Shown in pieces: positions 1 to 11,222 of a stretch of 64,000 bases of DNA. Position 1 is the stretch's first letter. Every line of letters starts with the position of its first letter. The DNA lies in assembly GCA_015179125.1 (NCBI GenBank), contig WHVA01000544.1:1-64000 (forward strand). The letters run 5' to 3'. Below the pieces are notes generated by a model, which saw nothing but the letters and a program-made list of their open reading frames with translations, ran no database searches and was not told where the DNA came from. This DNA is from Gautieria morchelliformis (taxonomy: Eukaryota; Basidiomycota; Agaricomycetes; Gomphales; Gomphaceae). Both the position numbers and the translations under genes were made by a program.

Positions 1-2014
1 TCGGCCAATCATCGATGGCCGGGGTACATGCCGACGAGGACAAGATGCAACGCATCCACGAGTGGCTAGGCCAGGACGTTCAACGACGTCCAGCGTTTCC
101 TGGGCTGGTACAGTATCTGGCACACTACATGCCAGATGTTAGCCATATACCACCCCACTATCGGGCTGTGCGCTAATAACCGTCCATTCGAATGGACCCA
201 CTACTGACAAATGCTGGCAAAGCATTAAGGCGTTGGCCTGTAAGGCCCCGATCCTGCGTCCAGTAGACGCAAGGTGCCCAGAGCCGATCTGGGTGATCAC
301 CGACGGGTCAAAAGCCGGCGTCGGTGCGGTCTAGGCCAAGGCCGACTGGAAAACCTGTAGCCTGCGGCTTCTTGTCAAAGAAGTTCAGGTTGCTCAGCAA
401 CACTACCGGACTCACGAGCACGAGACATCATGCGGTGCTCGAGGCTCTCATGAAATGGGAGGACAAACTGCTGGGACGAAGGTTCACCCTCGTCACAGAC
501 CACAAAGGGCTCAGTACTTCAGACCCAAAAGAGCCTATCTGACCGCCAGGTCAGATGGTGGGAGTTTCTCTCCGGTTCAATTTCAACACCTTCATGTTGA
601 CGGTGTAGAGAACAAGGTAGCGACTGCCTGTGCGCTACTAGAGAGGACAGAGTGATGACAATCACCCGACACGTCTTCGTGAACGCAGCATGCGTTTAGA
701 CCCGGACGGTGAGTTATTGCCCACCAACCGATATATCAGCTGCGAAGCAGCGGCAACGAGACGCTCTAAACGCCTCGCTGAGAAGACAGAGGCGAGAAGT
801 AACGGAATCCGCCGCATTAAACGAGGGCTCACCAGAGCCCCAAGTGTCACCGCATCAGCACGACACACGATGACGTCAGAGTCATCGCCGCAGGAATGAC
901 GGCGCACCCCTGCGCCGGGTCGTCGAGCAAGGCATAGACCTGTCAAGGTCCTACGAGACGTGTACCACAGGGACCATGTTCACAAAGATCATGGCGCACC
1001 CGGACACGCACCCGAGATTCGGGATCCGGGACGGGCTGATCTGGACAAGAACCAGCTCAAGAGAGACGTCATTGCCGTCCCCCCTCTGTTCTTCAAGGGG
1101 GAAGGAAGCTGATCGAAATCATCATCGATCGGGCACATCAGATAGTCGGCCACTACGGCCATCTGAAGACTTCGAACTACGTTCGAAGAGCATATTGGTG
1201 GCCGGGCATGAGCCCAGACATAGAGTGTTCTGCACATCGTGCGCGAGGTGTCAGATGACGAAAACCGGACCACAACGGCCCAAAGGCCTACTACACAGCC
1301 TACCCATTCTGGATAGGCTGTGGCAGTCGATTGGCATTGACTTCATGGGGCCCCTGCCCAAATCCAATGACTGTGACTACCTTATGGTAGTCATCAACTG
1401 ACTAACGTCGCTCGTACACCTCGTACCAACAACGACAAGCGTGTCAGCCAAGGGAGTAGCCTGGATGTTTCTGAAAGAGATCGTTCGACTCCATGGGGTT
1501 CCCGACTCCATCATCTCGGATAGAGACACAAAGTTCACGTCGATCTTTTGGCGTGAACTGCAGCGACTCATGGGGACTAAGCTCCTCATGTCAACTGCCT
1601 TCCATCCCCAAACGGATGGAGCCACCGAGCGGGCAAACCGCTCGATTGGACAGATATTGCACCGGTCATCAGAGACAATCAGAAGGATTGGGCATTAGAG
1701 TGCCCGATGGTTGAGCTCGCCCTCAACAGCAACGTCAGCGCGACCACAGGGTTTGCGCCCTTCAAGCTGAACCATGGCTATATGCCGTGGATAGACCTCC
1801 CCATAGCCGTGGACACCCGTTCAAGGGGGTAGCCCGGTTCGCCCATCAGGCAAGATGGAGCCTGATGCCGGCACATGATGCAATCATAGAGCATTGAGTG
1901 ACGCAAACGTTTCATGCAAACAAGAAACGTATGGCGAGCGACAGGTACGCGGCCAACGACCGCGTCTACCTCTCGACCCAGAACCTAACTCTCCCGAAAG
2001 GAAGAGCCAGAAAA
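1..2014 (+). mobile_element. Ty3/gypsy retrotransposon remnant (RT/RNase H to integrase), 5' end cut by window
   Basis: Three-frame reading gives a decayed pol polyprotein. Positions 1-650 match the RT thumb and RNase H (segments such as KWEDKLLG and VTDHKGL near 450-520). Around 1140-1260 there is an H..H/C..C integrase zinc-binding region followed by GIDFMGPLPKS. Positions 1441-1700 carry the integrase core with SDRDTKF (second Asp) and a QTDGATERANR segment (Glu). Recognisable pol sequence continues through VYLSTQNLTLPKG near 2000 and stops abruptly. Frameshifts and stop codons at several points mean it cannot encode an active protein. The family is the common mushroom gypsy type. No LTR is visible directly at either end. 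Confidence 0.85.
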
Positions 2015-2390
2015 TTACTTATGTAATCAAAGCTTTGCATGTACCATTGTCAAGCCCTTTGTTCTCCTTTTCTCGTTGTTTCCACTTTCCTATTTTTCCG
2101 AGAACATATATAAATCTTTACATTTCATGTATGTATCCATCCATTTGCCCCAATGAGCTCACAGGACAAACAATCCAAATACACTCTCTCGTGTTCTTAC
2201 TCGTGCGTTTCACTTATTCTAACAGGGGAACCCTCTTCAGAGACCAATTCCATGCTCAGCCACGGTCGCTTTCCAGCACATCCCAAACCACTGAGGTGTC
2301 CTTACCTCTCTGTCCTGGTCCCCAGGGTGAGATCCCAAACCTTTGGCTTTCTTTGGTGCCCATCCAATGGTGTCAGGGTCAGAACGTGAC
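2015..2390. other. Non-coding flank of gypsy remnant
   Basis: No recognisable protein. It contains pyrimidine-rich sequence and a TATA-like stretch near 2104. The right part (about 2240-2390) may be untranslated leader of the minus-strand element whose LTR-like block follows, because it adjoins the segment shared with 11223-11510. Confidence 0.4.
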
Positions 2391-2650
2391 TGTGAGGGCA
2401 ACACTGGTGATGAAGCCACAACCCAAAGATACTCAAGGAGATAAGAGCCGATACTAGGACACCAACTGTGCAGTGGTAATCCTCAGAGATCAAGCTGAGG
2501 AAAAGCCACCACACTGGCTACAACCTTATCACTGTGCTGGCAGTGATTACATAATCAAAAGATGGAAACTTACAGAAGATCACGAAACACCCAGAGATGT
2601 GGATGAAACAACATGAACAAACATGAACAAACATGGACAAACATGGACAC
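2391..2650 (-). repeat. LTR-like dispersed repeat, copy 1 (unoccupied site)
   Basis: This segment is closely similar to 11223-11510, including GAAGCCACAACCCAAAGAT and the block around GCAGTGATTACAT. In the other copy the same sequence is interrupted, exactly at GGCAA, by a 1046-bp insertion; here GGCAA occurs once, at 2397-2401. This copy therefore acts as the empty-site reference. The right end holds four short tandem units like AACATGAACAA (about 2612-2650). I infer an LTR or leader fragment of the gypsy family that fills 4-11 kb. Confidence 0.6.
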
Positions 2651-3007
2651 ATGCTGAGCTCACAAACCCTGACCTCACCCCCCTCTCAATGCTTGTTGTC
2701 CTGACAAGTACAGCTGCCACCTAGCCCCCAACATCTACTGAGACATCATTTCCAAGTACACCACAGGCGGGACCACTGTCTCTCCTGGCCCTTACAGTTC
2801 CCCTCCTGGTAGTGCAGGTCGATGATGAGCTCAGGGGGATTGGGGTCCATGGGCAAGTGCAGCCCTCAGAACCTTGCTCGACACAGTCCCTCTCCTGTCA
2901 TGTTACAGAAACGCCGCCCCACCCAGCCTTTGAAAGTGTAAGGGTGTTACGTATCGAGATTTCCACTAAGTCGGAACTGGAAAGGACAGCGGCTTCAACT
3001 TATAGGT
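2651..3007. other. No gene seen
   Basis: Intervening sequence with no recognisable protein on either strand. It separates two LTR-like blocks and is probably repeat debris. Confidence 0.3.
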
Positions 3008-3700
3008 TGCGCCCCCGATGAACTATCGTCCTAGGTATTTCGGAAATGGGTCGGAAGTTGGAAAGTACTGAGCCAAAGGTTTGGTCGGAACTTGAGGCGG
3101 AACTGAGGCGGAAAGCGGAAGACGGAGAGACTGAGATCTTGCTAGACTCGCTGTGCTAAGAACAGGAGATGGAGCGAAGGAAATCAAGTATCGAAGGTGA
3201 TTATCTGATTGCAGAATAACAGACATACATAGGGGGGTTTTTATACAAAGCGCAGAGCAACAAGTAATGGTGTTGTACTAAGCAAATTCCGGAGGAAGCG
3301 GAAGTCGAGTACAATGTGTGGGAACTAACTAATTGGGAACAATGGGACTACAAGGGGGGTTCAGGGTAAGGTAGAACAATGGCAAAGAACAAGGGGTCGG
3401 GAAAACATATCTGACAACGAACTACAAGGGTGACCGGATATATGGTTTTGATGGATGGCGAGGTGGGTCCGGTGGGTCCGAGTAATAGCGTCGAAAGAAC
3501 AAGGGAAATGTACAAGGGGCGGAATGTCGGAAATGTCGGAGGGGCGGAACGTTGTGCGGAACTATTGGAGGGCCGGAAGAAGTGGCGGAACTGAGGGTCG
3601 GAAGTCGGAAATGAACGGTCGTAACAAAGGGGTTCCACAGGGGGGAGGGGGGTTCCATCATTGAGGAAGACAGGGTCACCAACATAGTACATGTTCTCTC
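3008..3700 (+). repeat. LTR-like block rich in CGGAA motifs
   Basis: It starts TGCGCCCCCGATGAACTA and is strongly purine-biased on the plus strand, with many CGGAA/TCGGAA copies (3040-3130, 3490-3620). The first ~60 bp resemble a fragment at 31303-31367 (TGTAATGCCCCCAATGAACT, then CCTAAGTATTTC), which suggests the conserved 5' end of an LTR family. The 3' end is uncertain. Minus-strand open frames across this block are proline/serine-rich, as expected from the base bias, and I do not call them genes. Confidence 0.45.
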
Positions 3701-4075
3701 ATCTGTGTTGGGGCCTGAGGAATGCGAGTACAGGGCAAGTGGGCACCTGACTCGTTGCGGGCATGAGGTCCTCAGAGCTGACGGACCACTTTGAAGACCA
3801 TGTGGCGTTGAGATAATGACAGTCAAGTGTGCTTTGTAGCTTGGCTTCACTGGCTGCTCTGGATGATGAGAAGCCGGAGAAGTACAGGAGGGTGGGATCA
3901 ACACGTGACATGTTTGGCAGGTCAGAGAGGTTTCGGGTGAAGCTGGGGAGGGCAACAAGCTCAATGGCAGGTGAGGACATGGTTGATGGACGTGGTAGGG
4001 TCGATGCAGTGCAATTGAGTGGTCACAGGTGGGAAGAGTTAATATATAGCTTATTGGAATAAATTGGTTAGGCAT
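3701..4075. other. No gene seen
   Basis: Sequence between the purine-rich LTR-like block and the 3' end of the minus-strand gypsy element. No recognisable domain, and no match to the 11223-11510 block that would give the minus-strand element a 3' LTR. Confidence 0.3.
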
Positions 4076-4264
4076 CAGCCAATATCACTTATCTCCTGGA
4101 CCCTTGACATTATGAGTAGAAGCCCTGCCTGCCATCCAGTCAAAGAGGGTTTGTCTGGAAGGTTCTGTGAATTTCTGAAATCTCTGGAAAGGGAGGGACA
4201 TATATGTGGCTGCTGAGATACGCTGAGGTGCCTCTGGATTCTGCCTGTGAAATTCCCTGACGAG

Positions 4265-4513
4265 TCACCTTGCCCCAGAGACATCTTTTGCAGGTAGCCA
4301 GAGATCATCAGCAGCTCCATAGCCCTTCCAGCGCACAAGATACTCCAACCTTCCACGGAACATCCTGCTGTCTAGATTCCTTTCAACTTCATACTCTCCA
4401 ACTCCATCCCATATGACAGGGGAAGCTGGTAGAGGGGCATGGCATTCAAGAATTGGATCATCTTCATATGGCCGAAGTAGGAGGACAGAGAACACTGGAT
4501 GTGTGCAACCCAA
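4265..4513 (-). pseudogene. Gypsy C-terminal chromodomain
   Basis: The translation begins with the post-integrase linker (HPVFSVLLLRPYEDD) and continues with a chromodomain, EYEVERNLDSR followed by LEYLVRWKGYG. The aromatic and tryptophan positions expected for methyl-lysine reader domains are visible. In chromoviruses this domain directs integration to heterochromatin. The frame then ends and continues in a shifted frame towards 4076. Confidence 0.85.
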
Positions 4514-4543
4514 GGATGCAGGAAGATTTAGACCATAGGCATT

Positions 4544-5533
4544 TCATGAGACCACCTTATTAACAGTGTAGGGGCCCAGCCACTTGTGGTCTAGCTTCTT
4601 CAGTGGGTGAGTGGTTGTGATGTTCTGTGCATTGAGCCAAACCTTGTCACCAAGTTTGTAAACTAGGGCTGCTTTATGGTGCACATCATAGAAGCATGCC
4701 ATGTCCTCTGCTGCCTTGGACAGGGCTGAACGAGCTTCCCTTGTGGCCACTTCCATGTGTGTCATGAACTCATCCAGTGCCTCAAGTCCAGTTTCCCAGA
4801 CTGCTTCCAGTCCCAGCCTTGGATTTTGGCCACTGTCCAATATGAAGGGTGTAGTATGGGTCAAGGCATGGATTCGGTTTTTATAGGCAAACTCAGCCAA
4901 GGATATCCATTCGAACCAGTCATCTTGATGCTGGTTGATGAAGAGTCGAAGGTATTGCTCAATATCCTGATTAACCCTTTCTGTCTGTCCATCAGTTTGG
5001 GGGGGTGATAAGCAGTAGAGGCAGCAACCTTGACACCAAGAAGTTTGTTCAGTTCACGCATGAACTGGGAGATGAACTGTGTGCCACGATCGCTGATGAT
5101 TTCTTCAGGGAGCCCATGAAGTTTCCAAACATGATCATGGAAGAGTCTGGCAACTCCCACTGAAGTTACATCTGAAGTGGTGGGAATGACATGCGCATGC
5201 TTTGTTTGAGAGGTGATCAGCGACAACAAGGAGAGAATCATAGCCATGACTGGTAGGCAGTTCTATGATCAAGTCAAAAGACATAGCCTGCCATCTGTGG
5301 TCTGGGATACAGTTTGGAAGGAGCTTTCCAACAGGGGAAGCAGGAAAGGTCTTTGTCCTGTTGCACAGGTCACAGGCCTTCATGTACTTTGCAATATAAC
5401 GTCCCATCCCAGGCCACCAGTAGCTTCGAGAGACTAGTTCAGTTGTCCTCCAGCGGCCAGGGTGACCACAAGAGGTGTCATGATGTGCCTTCACTATGTC
5501 ATGTTGTAGTTTTGCATCAAGAGGGATATACAC
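4544..5533 (-). pseudogene. Gypsy integrase (frameshifted)
   Basis: On the minus strand 5533-5135 encodes the zinc-binding region (AHHDTSCGHPG..., CDLC) and the first catalytic Asp region (MSFDLIIELPTS). The next frame holds IISDRGTQFISQF with the second catalytic Asp. The Glu-containing segment is lost from frame at a run of seven G (plus strand, about 5000-5006), where HPQTDG-like sequence becomes HPPKLMD. A third frame (4900-4544) covers the integrase C-terminus (AEFAYKNR..., WLGPYTV). At least two frameshifts make it non-functional. Confidence 0.85.
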
Positions 5534-6606
5534 CTTGTTGTGATGGAGGACCAGCCCATCCTGTTCAGACCACTCTTCTCCTTGCAGATTTCTGGAGGAG
5601 CCAGTTCCTTGAGAGCTTTGACAACCTTTTCATCTCTGTCCCTGCAGTTCCTCACTCGATTGAGAAATGCATCACATTTGCCTAAAACTAACTGTGCGCC
5701 AGCCTGGGTGGTGTTTTCATTGACCTGGAACAAGTCAGGGGTGAGTAGAACTTGATTCTGATTGTCTTCCTCCCCCCGCTTATGATCCACATGTCATAAG
5801 AGTGCATCAGGCTTGGCTGAATGATGACCAGGACGATGGATCAGCTCAAAATCAAAGTGAGAGAGGTAGAGTGACCAGCATGCTTGACAACGGTTCAGGT
5901 TTTGCACAGTGCGGAAGTAGGTGACATTTTGATGGTCATTGAGAATCTCAATCTTGTGCTTCAGTCCCTCTAAGAGGTGGCGCCATTCCTCTAATCCCCA
6001 AATAACAGAAAGAAGCCCCTTGTCATGGATGGCATAGTTGCATTCAGCATCATTGAAGCTTTTGGAGACAAACCCCACAGGCCACCATTTGCCATCGTCA
6101 CATAGCTGGGACAGTACTGCTCCTGTGGCATAGGCCAAGGCATCTGTTTCAAGATGGACATGTTTGCCTTGATCAGGGAGGACAAGGATCAGTATTGAGG
6201 TGATGAGGAGTTTGAGCTTGTCAAAGGATGCTTGTTCTGGGCCGTTCGGATCCCAAGACCATTGGGCATCCTGTTTTGTCAACTTGTTGAGGGGCTTTGC
6301 AATGTGTGAGAAGTCTTCTACAAATCGACAGTAGAATTTGATGAAACCAAAGAATAATTTGACTTCAATGACATTACGTGGTATTGGCCAGTCCCACACT
6401 CCTGCAACCTTGACCAGGTCCATGGCAACCTGTCCTTGATAGAGGATGAGGCTGAGATACTCCACCTCTAGTACCTCAAATAGGCATTTTTCAGGCTTGA
6501 GGTACAGATTGTGGGTGTGAAGGATTTCAAGGACACATCGTACAATCTTATGATGTTCTTCAAGTGACTCTGTGAAGATGAGGATGTCATCCATGAACAC
6601 CACCAC
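5494..6606 (-). pseudogene. Gypsy RT C-terminal half and RNase H
   Basis: Minus-strand reading from 6606 starts inside the RT palm at VVFMDDILIFTES (the YXDD-type box, here FMDD). It runs through the thumb (KLFFGFIKFYCRFVEDF) to RNase H (HVHLETDALAYATGAVLSQ, YAIHDKGLLSVIWGLEEWR). The N-terminal half of the RT does not precede it on this strand: it lies in 6613-7042 on the opposite strand. A downstream frame (5790-5494) gives the RNase H to integrase linker. Confidence 0.85.
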
Positions 6607-6612
6607 AACCCC

Positions 6613-7042
6613 TTAGCAAAAGGAATTGGATCACTTCCTTGAGGAGAATTTGGGGAGCCATCGCATACACCCTTCCAAGTTGCCCATAGCATCCCTGGTC
6701 TTCTTTGTGAAGAAAAAGGATGGCACTCTCAGATTCATGCAGGACTACCGCAAACTCAATGACATAATGATCAAGAATGCCTATCCTTTGCCCCTTGTCC
6801 CAGACATCATGAACAAGATCGCTGCTGGGAAGGCTAAATACTTCACAAAGCTTGATGTATGCTGGGGGTACAAAAATGTGCACATCAAGGAAGGAGATGA
6901 GTGGAAGGCAGCCTGTTGAACAAATAGAGGCCTGTATGAACCTCTAGTCATGTTCTTTGGACTCACAAACAGCCCAGCCACCTTTCAGACGATGATGAAT
7001 GACATTTTCAAGGGCCTCATCAATGAAGCATTTGGAGACATT
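6613..7042 (+). pseudogene. Inverted RT core segment of the same gypsy element
   Basis: This plus-strand stretch encodes the missing RT part: QKELDHFLEENLGS, VFFVKKKDGTLRFMQDYRKL, AYPLPLVPDIMNKI, FTKLDVCWGYKN (first catalytic Asp), and [18 protein letters not shown]. It ends just where the minus-strand piece at 6606 would continue. Minus-strand sequence above 7043 ends with the segment that normally precedes it (WDHAIEL... FSTKVYPMS). Position and content therefore fit a simple in-place inversion of about 430 bp. Confidence 0.85.
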
Positions 7043-7463
7043 GGGTAAACCTTGGTGCTAAAGGGTTGTGCACCCAGTGTTAGCTCAATCGCATGGTCCC
7101 AGGGCTTCCGAGGGGCAGCTAGCTGGTCAAATGACTCTTTCGAGAACACATCCTTGAACTCCTGATATGGCTTAGAGGCAAGGTCCTCAAAGCATTTGAC
7201 TGGAGTAGACTTGGAGGCTCATTCAGCAAGCTGCTGGGAGACTGTGAAGCCTGTGCTAATTGTCTCAGGCCTCCTGTCAACAAAAACAACCAAGGTTCTG
7301 TCCCCGTCCTCAAGTAGGGTATGTGCAAGCTGCACATGAGTGTCTGTTTGGTCTATACCCTCTTGAATAGTTTCAACATGGGGCCCTCTGCTGACGGGTT
7401 TACCTCCACATGAGTCAGGACAGCATGTCATCTTCACATCCCCTGTGCGCCAGTTAATTTCTG
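7043..7463 (-). pseudogene. Gypsy pol, protease-RT connection
   Basis: The minus-strand reading includes INWRTGDVKMT and CPDSCGGK just downstream of the SINE site, then KPYQEFKDVFSKESFDQL and PWDHAIELTLGA, typical of the segment between protease and RT in mushroom gypsy elements. Its upstream continuation lies beyond the SINE. Confidence 0.75.
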
Positions 7464-7892
7464 TGTTGGGGGCAGGTTAGCGCAGGTGGAACTGACCCAA
7501 ACCAAGCGCCCGTTTGGGATCACGTGAAGGGAGAGCCTCCAGGTTCAAATCCCCCCCCTCCCCATTTGTAGCAGTAATTACTACAATGGTTCACCCCACC
7601 GATAGATGTCAATAAGTGTTAGGATTACAAGGCTCCTGGACTTCCATCTGGCATATAAGACTTACTGAAACTGACCGGTACTGAGATGTATCTAAGGTGA
7701 TTAGGCATTGTAAACAAACAGGAAGTATCCTATGTTGGTGCCAGCATATCTCTGGCTTACTTTGGTAACTATGATGCCCTAGCATGTAAAACACTTTGAT
7801 TACTCTATTCTGCGTTCTGGGTAGAGACTGCCTATATAGGGCCCCGCCCAAGGTGGCAGTATAATAAACGGAATTTAAAATAAATAAAAAAG
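7464..7892 (+). mobile_element. tRNA-derived SINE-like insertion with 8-bp target duplication
   Basis: The 5' part has a pol III A-box-like TAGCGCAGGTGG (7478-7489) and a B-box GGTTCAAATCC (7542-7552), at tRNA-like spacing. The 3' end is A-rich (AATTTAAAATAAATAAAAAA, ending about 7891). AATTTCTG occurs at 7456-7463 and again at 7893-7900, flanking the insert. The host gypsy frame reads straight across the site if one copy and the insert are ignored, which supports a clean insertion about 429 bp long. A folded tRNA structure was not verified. Confidence 0.75.
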
Positions 7893-8720
7893 AATTTCTG
7901 GGTTGTGCTCAACAAACCAGGTGTGACCAAGGATGATAGCAAGTCACCCTAGGCTTGTGACAGAGAGTGTGTATGATCCCCAAAGGTGCAAATGAGGTCA
8001 ACTTCTTCCTTGATTGAGCCAGCCTCATTTGGGGTACCATCAATATTGTAGATGGGAATGGCACAGGATAGGGGACGGGTCCGAAGTCTGTGTTCCCTTA
8101 CAAACTCCACATCAATGAACATCCCTGTAGCATCACTGTCAAGGAGGGAGTCAATTGCAAGTGGATGACCTGTGTCCACAGAGTGGACCTTGAGAGGTAC
8201 TTTGGTGCATCGGCGGAGGTCAGCAGTGCAGATATATAGAGGGAGCGGAAGGTTTGCATCAGCAGCTGGAGTGGTGGGTTGGGTTTTTGGCATGGCTGGT
8301 TTGGTTTCAGTTTGATCAGGGGTAGGAGAAGGATGTATCCTATCGCCTGTAATCCTATTGTACATGTTTCGAGAACTGAAAACCAATTCGTCAAGTGGGA
8401 CATGCCTTTCACCGCTGACTGGCCTAAAAACCCTTTCCTTCCTCTTGGACAGGGGCTTCCACCTTCTGTTTAGGTTCCTCCATTGCCACTGCTACAGATT
8501 CAGAGACAATTGCTGCAATGTCGGCCTCTGTGAGGTTTGCACAGATTCATGGCTTGCAAGGTTCAGGACAGTCTGGTGAAATGTGACCAGGTCTCTTACA
8601 GTTGTAGCAGGTTCGTGTTTCAGTGTGGCAGCGGGATGAGTCAATGTCCATAGGTGTTTCATTACTGGGTAGTGTTGTGACAACAGGCGCCGTAGCTGGA
8701 GTGTGGTGTGGTCAGGCAGG
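7893..8720 (-). pseudogene. Gypsy protease and CCHC zinc knuckle
   Basis: On the minus strand, CYNCKRPGHISPDC (about 8620-8580) is a CX2CX4HX4C zinc knuckle. Further along, LAIDSLLDSDATGMFID (about 8160-8110) is the aspartic protease active-site region; the usual DSGAT is DSDAT here. The reading runs into NPE just before the SINE. Several frames are needed, so it is inactive. Confidence 0.75.
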
Positions 8721-9290
8721 GAGGATGTTTATAAATGTCATATATATGTATATATAGCTTAGCTCATCTATATTTCATAAAATATATCAAAATTGAGGCA
8801 GTTGCCAGCAATTGTAAGGCATGCTTAATCCTAGCCCCAATGTTCTTTCTCACAGTCTGCTGCTCCCCCAGGAAAGGGTGTATACCCCATTGTCTAAACA
8901 TCAATAGTTACATATCTTTGTACTATACATGCATATTATTTTAAACATACCTTCTAATCAGATCTCTCAACCATATATAATAATATAGTATAGGTATTGT
9001 CCATACTTGCTTCTATATTCTGTGATTGTACATCTAACATGTTTCATGTATACTTTTAATATATAGTCATCCACATCCTCTCTGAAATTGCTCTGTTATA
9101 TCAATACACACCATGCTTTAGCACATACAACCATATTTTTAAAATATCAGAACATTCAAAAAAATTTAGAATGTCCACAATATACAAGTTGCTCAAAATG
9201 ATGGATTATGAATTTGGTTAGGGTTGATATTTTAAAAGATATCTAATATATCCTAGAAGAATATACATTGTTGTCAATGTGAACATCCTC
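8721..9290. mobile_element. AT-rich insert in gag with short inverted ends
   Basis: About 570 bp of very AT-rich, non-coding DNA splits gag. The left end reads GGGAGGATGTTTATAAATG (8718-8736). The right end is the reverse complement of GGGAGGATGTTCACATTG (about 9277-9294), giving terminal inverted repeats of roughly 11-14 bp. No transposase is present, so a MITE-like non-autonomous element is the best guess. No clear target-site duplication was found. Confidence 0.5.
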
Positions 9291-10176
9291 CCAGGAGGAG
9301 GGCAATTAGGAGCATGGGGTGTTTGCACCTTCCTGACCTCCAGCAGACGGTGATGGTTACGGTCAATCTGACAAGCTGTATCCTTCCAGCCCTTCAGGTC
9401 GGGTGGGAGTGAGGGCTGTGCATGTATTTTGTCAAGGATACCTGATAGGAGGCCACAAGCATAGGCATCCTCAAGTGCCTCATCATTAAAGCCTGTCCTG
9501 CCTGCCAAGATCTCAAACTGAGCTGTGTACTCATCTGCCGACATTCCTGACGTCATCCTAAGGTCATGCAGTTTGGTGCAAGCTGTCCTGGCACAATATG
9601 GGTCCCCTAAGGCCTCCTCCACACATTTGATGAATGCCTGCAGTGTGGATATTGAGGAGGTACCATCAATGACAGCCTGAGTCTTGTTGTGTGCCCATAT
9701 TTCAGCAGAGCCTCCCGTCATGAAGGAGAGCGCGTATAGAATCTTTGTATGCTCATCTGGGGAGGATGCTGGCTGGACAGTGATGGACAACTTGATAGAC
9801 CTGATAAACCCTTCAGTCTCTGCATGGTTTCCACTGAATTTCTCCAGTTCCGCTGCATTGATAGAGCAAGTGGATGGAAGGACACTGTGAAGTGCTGAGG
9901 GTGCAAGGGTTTGGGCAGCAGCAATGGCGGCGGTGGTGGCAGCATGGGCTAAGTTGTTGTGAACATTAGCAATCTGATTGTGCAACTCCTGATTCTGCAG
10001 TTGAAGTTGCTGCAGCTGCTGTGCTTGACTGGAAAGGAGGCCTCGAAGAAATGGCCCATGTTCACCCAGGGAGTCCCAGTATGCATCTGGGAGTTGGTCT
10101 GCCTTAGGCTGAGATGAAGGTTGGTTAAGAAAAGTGTGTGGGTTTGTCCTATGAGCTTGATCTTCTGTGAGGGCAA
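9291..10176 (-). pseudogene. Gypsy gag (capsid-like), frameshifted
   Basis: Minus-strand translation from about 9985 gives a capsid-like helical protein: AELEKFSGNHAETEGFIRS, KILYALSFMTGGSAEIWA, ARTACTKLHDLRMTSGMSAD, EYTAQFEILAGRTGFNDE. The upstream part (10176-9950) needs another frame and contains a glutamine-rich coiled-coil-like stretch (about 10040-9975). The 3' part ends at the AT-rich insert. Confidence 0.75.
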
Positions 10177-11222
10177 TGTTATGATATACGCAATTATTCT
10201 ATTTTAAGTCATCTATGTACACAAAGGAGCTAATAAAAGAAAGAAAGAAAAATGACTAAAAAAGGATAGGAACGACACTCACGACGGACATCGACACAGA
10301 CGACAGATATACAACATCACGAACAGCTATCTTATCTACAGATTAGATAAGATACAGGGATACGGGCATCGACCCCATGTGGCCGATCAGAGACAGCGCA
10401 CCTATCGACTGATGGCATCGGCAATGATGTTGACAGGCGCCAGGCCACAGGCACCGAGGAGGTGCGGGCACCACATGCCACAGAGGAGTGTAGACTGCGC
10501 AGGAGCACCGGACATCGCAGAATGACTTCAGAGTGTCATTCCTAATACGTGTGCTCAATCAGCTGCCCCACAGAAGAGGCACAGAGACAGCGGCCCTATC
10601 ACCAAGCCTAGCATTTATGCTAGGCAGGAGAGATTTAATTTCTATTTCTATTGAGCTCCATGACATGACCAGCTGACTACTATCTTGACACCATGTAGAC
10701 AGGGGTTTGCATAATAGGTACAAGACTCTATTCCAAAGCTTAACAACTCTGATACTATCCCATCACTCCCATGACTTATGATAGAATCAGTCACCCCTCT
10801 AGTTACAAGAGTTTTTCGACCCATCGACTCACTATCTCGAACACTAATAGTTACCACCAGTATAGTATAAGTAGCTACTACAAATGTATGAATCAATCAT
10901 CCAGAATCAACTGTTTTGAAATCACTGTAGTCTTGTTTGATAGCTACAGAATTAGATCTCGATAGTTTACTCCAATTCTTCGTTGAGATTCACTATTACT
11001 GTTTACTCTAGACTACCTCAAAAGCGAAGCTTTTTGACTTAGTTATCCCTTAGATCGAGACCATTCTCTCGTCGACACGGTCACATGACCTTCATCCATC
11101 AGTGCCGGACGCGCCTCGGGAGGCTTAGTCAGCACACAAGAGAGGGACAGACATAGGGGTCCCAACCGCTAAGCAATAGAAATTGTTTGTTAAAGGCACT
11201 ATCTAATATTTTAATCATAAAA
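10177..11222 (+). mobile_element. Solo-LTR-like element, copy 1 (5-bp TSD GGCAA)
   Basis: The 1046-bp unit begins TGTTATGATATA and ends AATCATAAAA. It is flanked by GGCAA at 10172-10176 and 11223-11227. A related copy is at 57051-58104. No open protein frame of note. A 5-bp duplication, TG start and short imperfect terminal inverted repeat (TGTTATGAT/ATCATAAAA) fit a solo LTR of a gypsy-type element. The AAAA end instead of CA is atypical, so another 5-bp-TSD element remains possible. Confidence 0.7.

Noticed and set aside
3422-4075. Long minus-strand frame (217 codons), Pro/Ser/Thr-rich
   Set aside because: It lies opposite the CGGAA-rich block; the open frame and its composition follow from the purine-skewed repeat. 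No domain or splice evidence.
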